A stretch of 6,728 nucleotides of DNA from Bacteroidota bacterium (GTDB lineage Bacteria; Bacteroidota; Bacteroidia; Bacteroidales; GCA-2748055), in the NCBI GenBank assembly GCA_030592605.1, contig JAUVIT010000099.1, positions 1-6,728 on the forward strand, given 5' to 3'. The notes beneath the pieces were generated by a model. The model saw nothing but the letters and a program-made list of their open reading frames with translations, was not told where the DNA came from and ran no database searches. This document shows, in pieces, positions 5,865-6,728 of this stretch (within the stretch, counting starts at the first letter, position 1; every line of letters begins with the position of its first letter). Made by a program: the position numbers and the translations under genes.

Positions 5865-6338
5865 ATGGCACAAGCTTCATATATGACAGAGGAGGGACTA
5901 GCCAAGCTGAAGAAGGAATTGGAAGAGTTGACCACTGTGGAAAGGCCAGCCATTTCGCAACAGATTGCAGAGGCCAGGGACAAAGGAGACCTGTCTGAGA
6001 ATGCTGAGTACGATGCGGCCAAAGAAGCTCAGGGATTACTGGAGATGAGAATCGCGAGGATGGAGGATATGGTTGCTAAAGCAAGGATCATTGATGAATC
6101 TAAAATTGATACTTCTCATGTACAGATCCTGAATAAGGTTAAGATAAAAAACATAAAGAATAGCCAGCAAGTTGAGTATACGCTGGTCTCAGAAAGTGAA
6201 GCTGATATTAAGAGTGGAAAGATTTCCGTGGCCACTCCCATTGCCAAGGGCCTATTGGGAAAAGAGGTGGGTGATGTGGTTGAGATCAAAGTTCCTTCCG
6301 GTGTGATGTCGTTCGAGATCATAAAGATCTCGCTATAA
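5865..6338 (+). CDS. greA: Transcription elongation factor GreA
   Basis: GreA enters the secondary channel of RNA polymerase and stimulates cleavage of backtracked RNA, rescuing stalled complexes. The 157-residue length is standard. The N-terminal coiled-coil hairpin (about 8-78) opens with YMTEEGLAKLKKELEEL. Its tip carries ARDKGDLSENAEYDAAKE (37-54) with the acidic pair D42 and E45, equivalent to E. coli D41 and E44, so cleavage activity should be intact. The C-terminal FKBP-like domain (about 83-157) includes the conserved run SVATPIAKGLLGKEVGDVVE (about 121-140) and ends FEIIKISL. The ATG at 5865 follows a strong Shine-Dalgarno. The stop is only 10 bp before the HIT-family gene, so the two are probably co-transcribed. 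A hairpin in its leader may regulate it. Confidence 0.97.
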   Translation: MAQASYMTEEGLAKLKKELEELTTVERPAISQQIAEARDKGDLSENAEYDAAKEAQGLLEMRIARMEDMVAKARIIDESKIDTSHVQILNKVKIKNIKNSQQVEYTLVSESEADIKSGKISVATPIAKGLLGKEVGDVVEIKVPSGVMSFEIIKISL

Positions 6339-6348
6339 TTCTCCGTTT

Positions 6349-6728
6349 ATGGCTACTATTTTTTCAAAGATTATTGCGGGCGAAATCCCATCCTACCGAA
6401 TCCATGAGGATGATCGCTACTATGCTTTCCTGGATATTAATCCACTGGCCGAGGGGCATACACTGGTGATCCCTAAAGTGGAAACCGATTACCTGTTCGA
6501 TGTAGACGATGACTTACTGGCCGGTATGATGGTATTTTCAAAAAAGGTGGCTAAGGCTATTGACCAAACCATGGATTGTAAAAGGGTTGGAGTGGCTGTT
6601 CTTGGTCTTGAGGTTCCTCATGCCCATATTCACCTGGTTCCCATTAATAGTTTGCATGATATTGAGTTCAGCAAACCGAAACTGAAGTTTTCAGAAGAAG
6701 AGTTCAGGGCTACAGCAGCCAAGATTTC
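6349..6728 (+). CDS. HIT-family (histidine triad) nucleotide-binding protein, 3' end cut by window
   Basis: I translated from ATG at 6349 and found 126 open codons to the right edge. HIT proteins hydrolyse or transfer nucleotidyl groups from substrates such as adenosine phosphoramidates or dinucleoside polyphosphates. The N-terminus MATIFSKIIAGEIPSYRI and the segment FLDINPLAEGHTLVIPK (27-43) are textbook for the Hint-like branch. The catalytic triad is H91-A-H93-I-H95 in VPHAHIHLVP, where the middle-to-last histidine pattern HxHxH gives the nucleophile and phosphate contacts. Hint-like bacterial proteins are usually about 110-140 residues, so only a few residues are likely missing. It follows greA by 10 bp with no promoter between, indicating a shared transcript; I recall this gene order from other Bacteroidota. 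The natural substrate cannot be told from sequence, so I give no gene symbol. Confidence 0.93.
   Translation, partial: MATIFSKIIAGEIPSYRIHEDDRYYAFLDINPLAEGHTLVIPKVETDYLFDVDDDLLAGMMVFSKKVAKAIDQTMDCKRVGVAVLGLEVPHAHIHLVPINSLHDIEFSKPKLKFSEEEFRATAAKI

Overview
The window looks like an ordinary chromosomal segment of a Bacteroidota bacterium, most likely a Bacteroidales/Marinilabiliales-type lineage. The evidence is: several upstream regions carry the Bacteroidota -7 promoter element TAnnTTTG; most starts lack a Shine-Dalgarno sequence; the glycogen branching enzyme is of the eukaryote-like GH13_8 type common in this phylum; and a small lipoprotein and a small acidic membrane protein resemble phylum-restricted families. 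The species-level assignment is inference.

Layout. Positions 1-1915 (minus) hold most of a 1,4-alpha-glucan branching enzyme, open at the left edge. A 102-bp divergent intergenic region separates it from a plus-strand pair: ribF (2018-2947, riboflavin kinase/FAD synthetase) and ahcY (3000-4421, S-adenosylhomocysteine hydrolase). ahcY has its own promoter match in the short gap. Then comes a 355-bp gene-free stretch (4422-4776) between convergent genes. It contains a 17-bp inverted repeat, a 26-bp direct repeat and a roughly 130-bp nested palindrome that looks like a MITE or IS remnant. A minus-strand lipoprotein gene follows (4777-5214) with a Rieske-like layout but altered cluster ligands. 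Divergent from it lies a plus-strand block: a 160-residue single-pass membrane protein of unknown function (5299-5781), greA (5865-6338) and a HIT-family nucleotide hydrolase/transferase (6349 to the right edge).

Functional links. The genes are mainly housekeeping: glycogen synthesis, flavin cofactor synthesis, methyl-cycle recycling, transcript-cleavage rescue of RNA polymerase, and nucleotide hydrolysis. ribF-ahcY and greA-HIT are close co-oriented pairs, the latter only 10 bp apart and probably one transcript. No phage, CRISPR, toxin-antitoxin or defence system was found. The parts most worth a second look are the repeat-rich convergent gap, the degenerate Rieske-like lipoprotein, and the greA leader, where a promoter match is followed immediately by a terminator-like hairpin and then a strong Shine-Dalgarno sequence.
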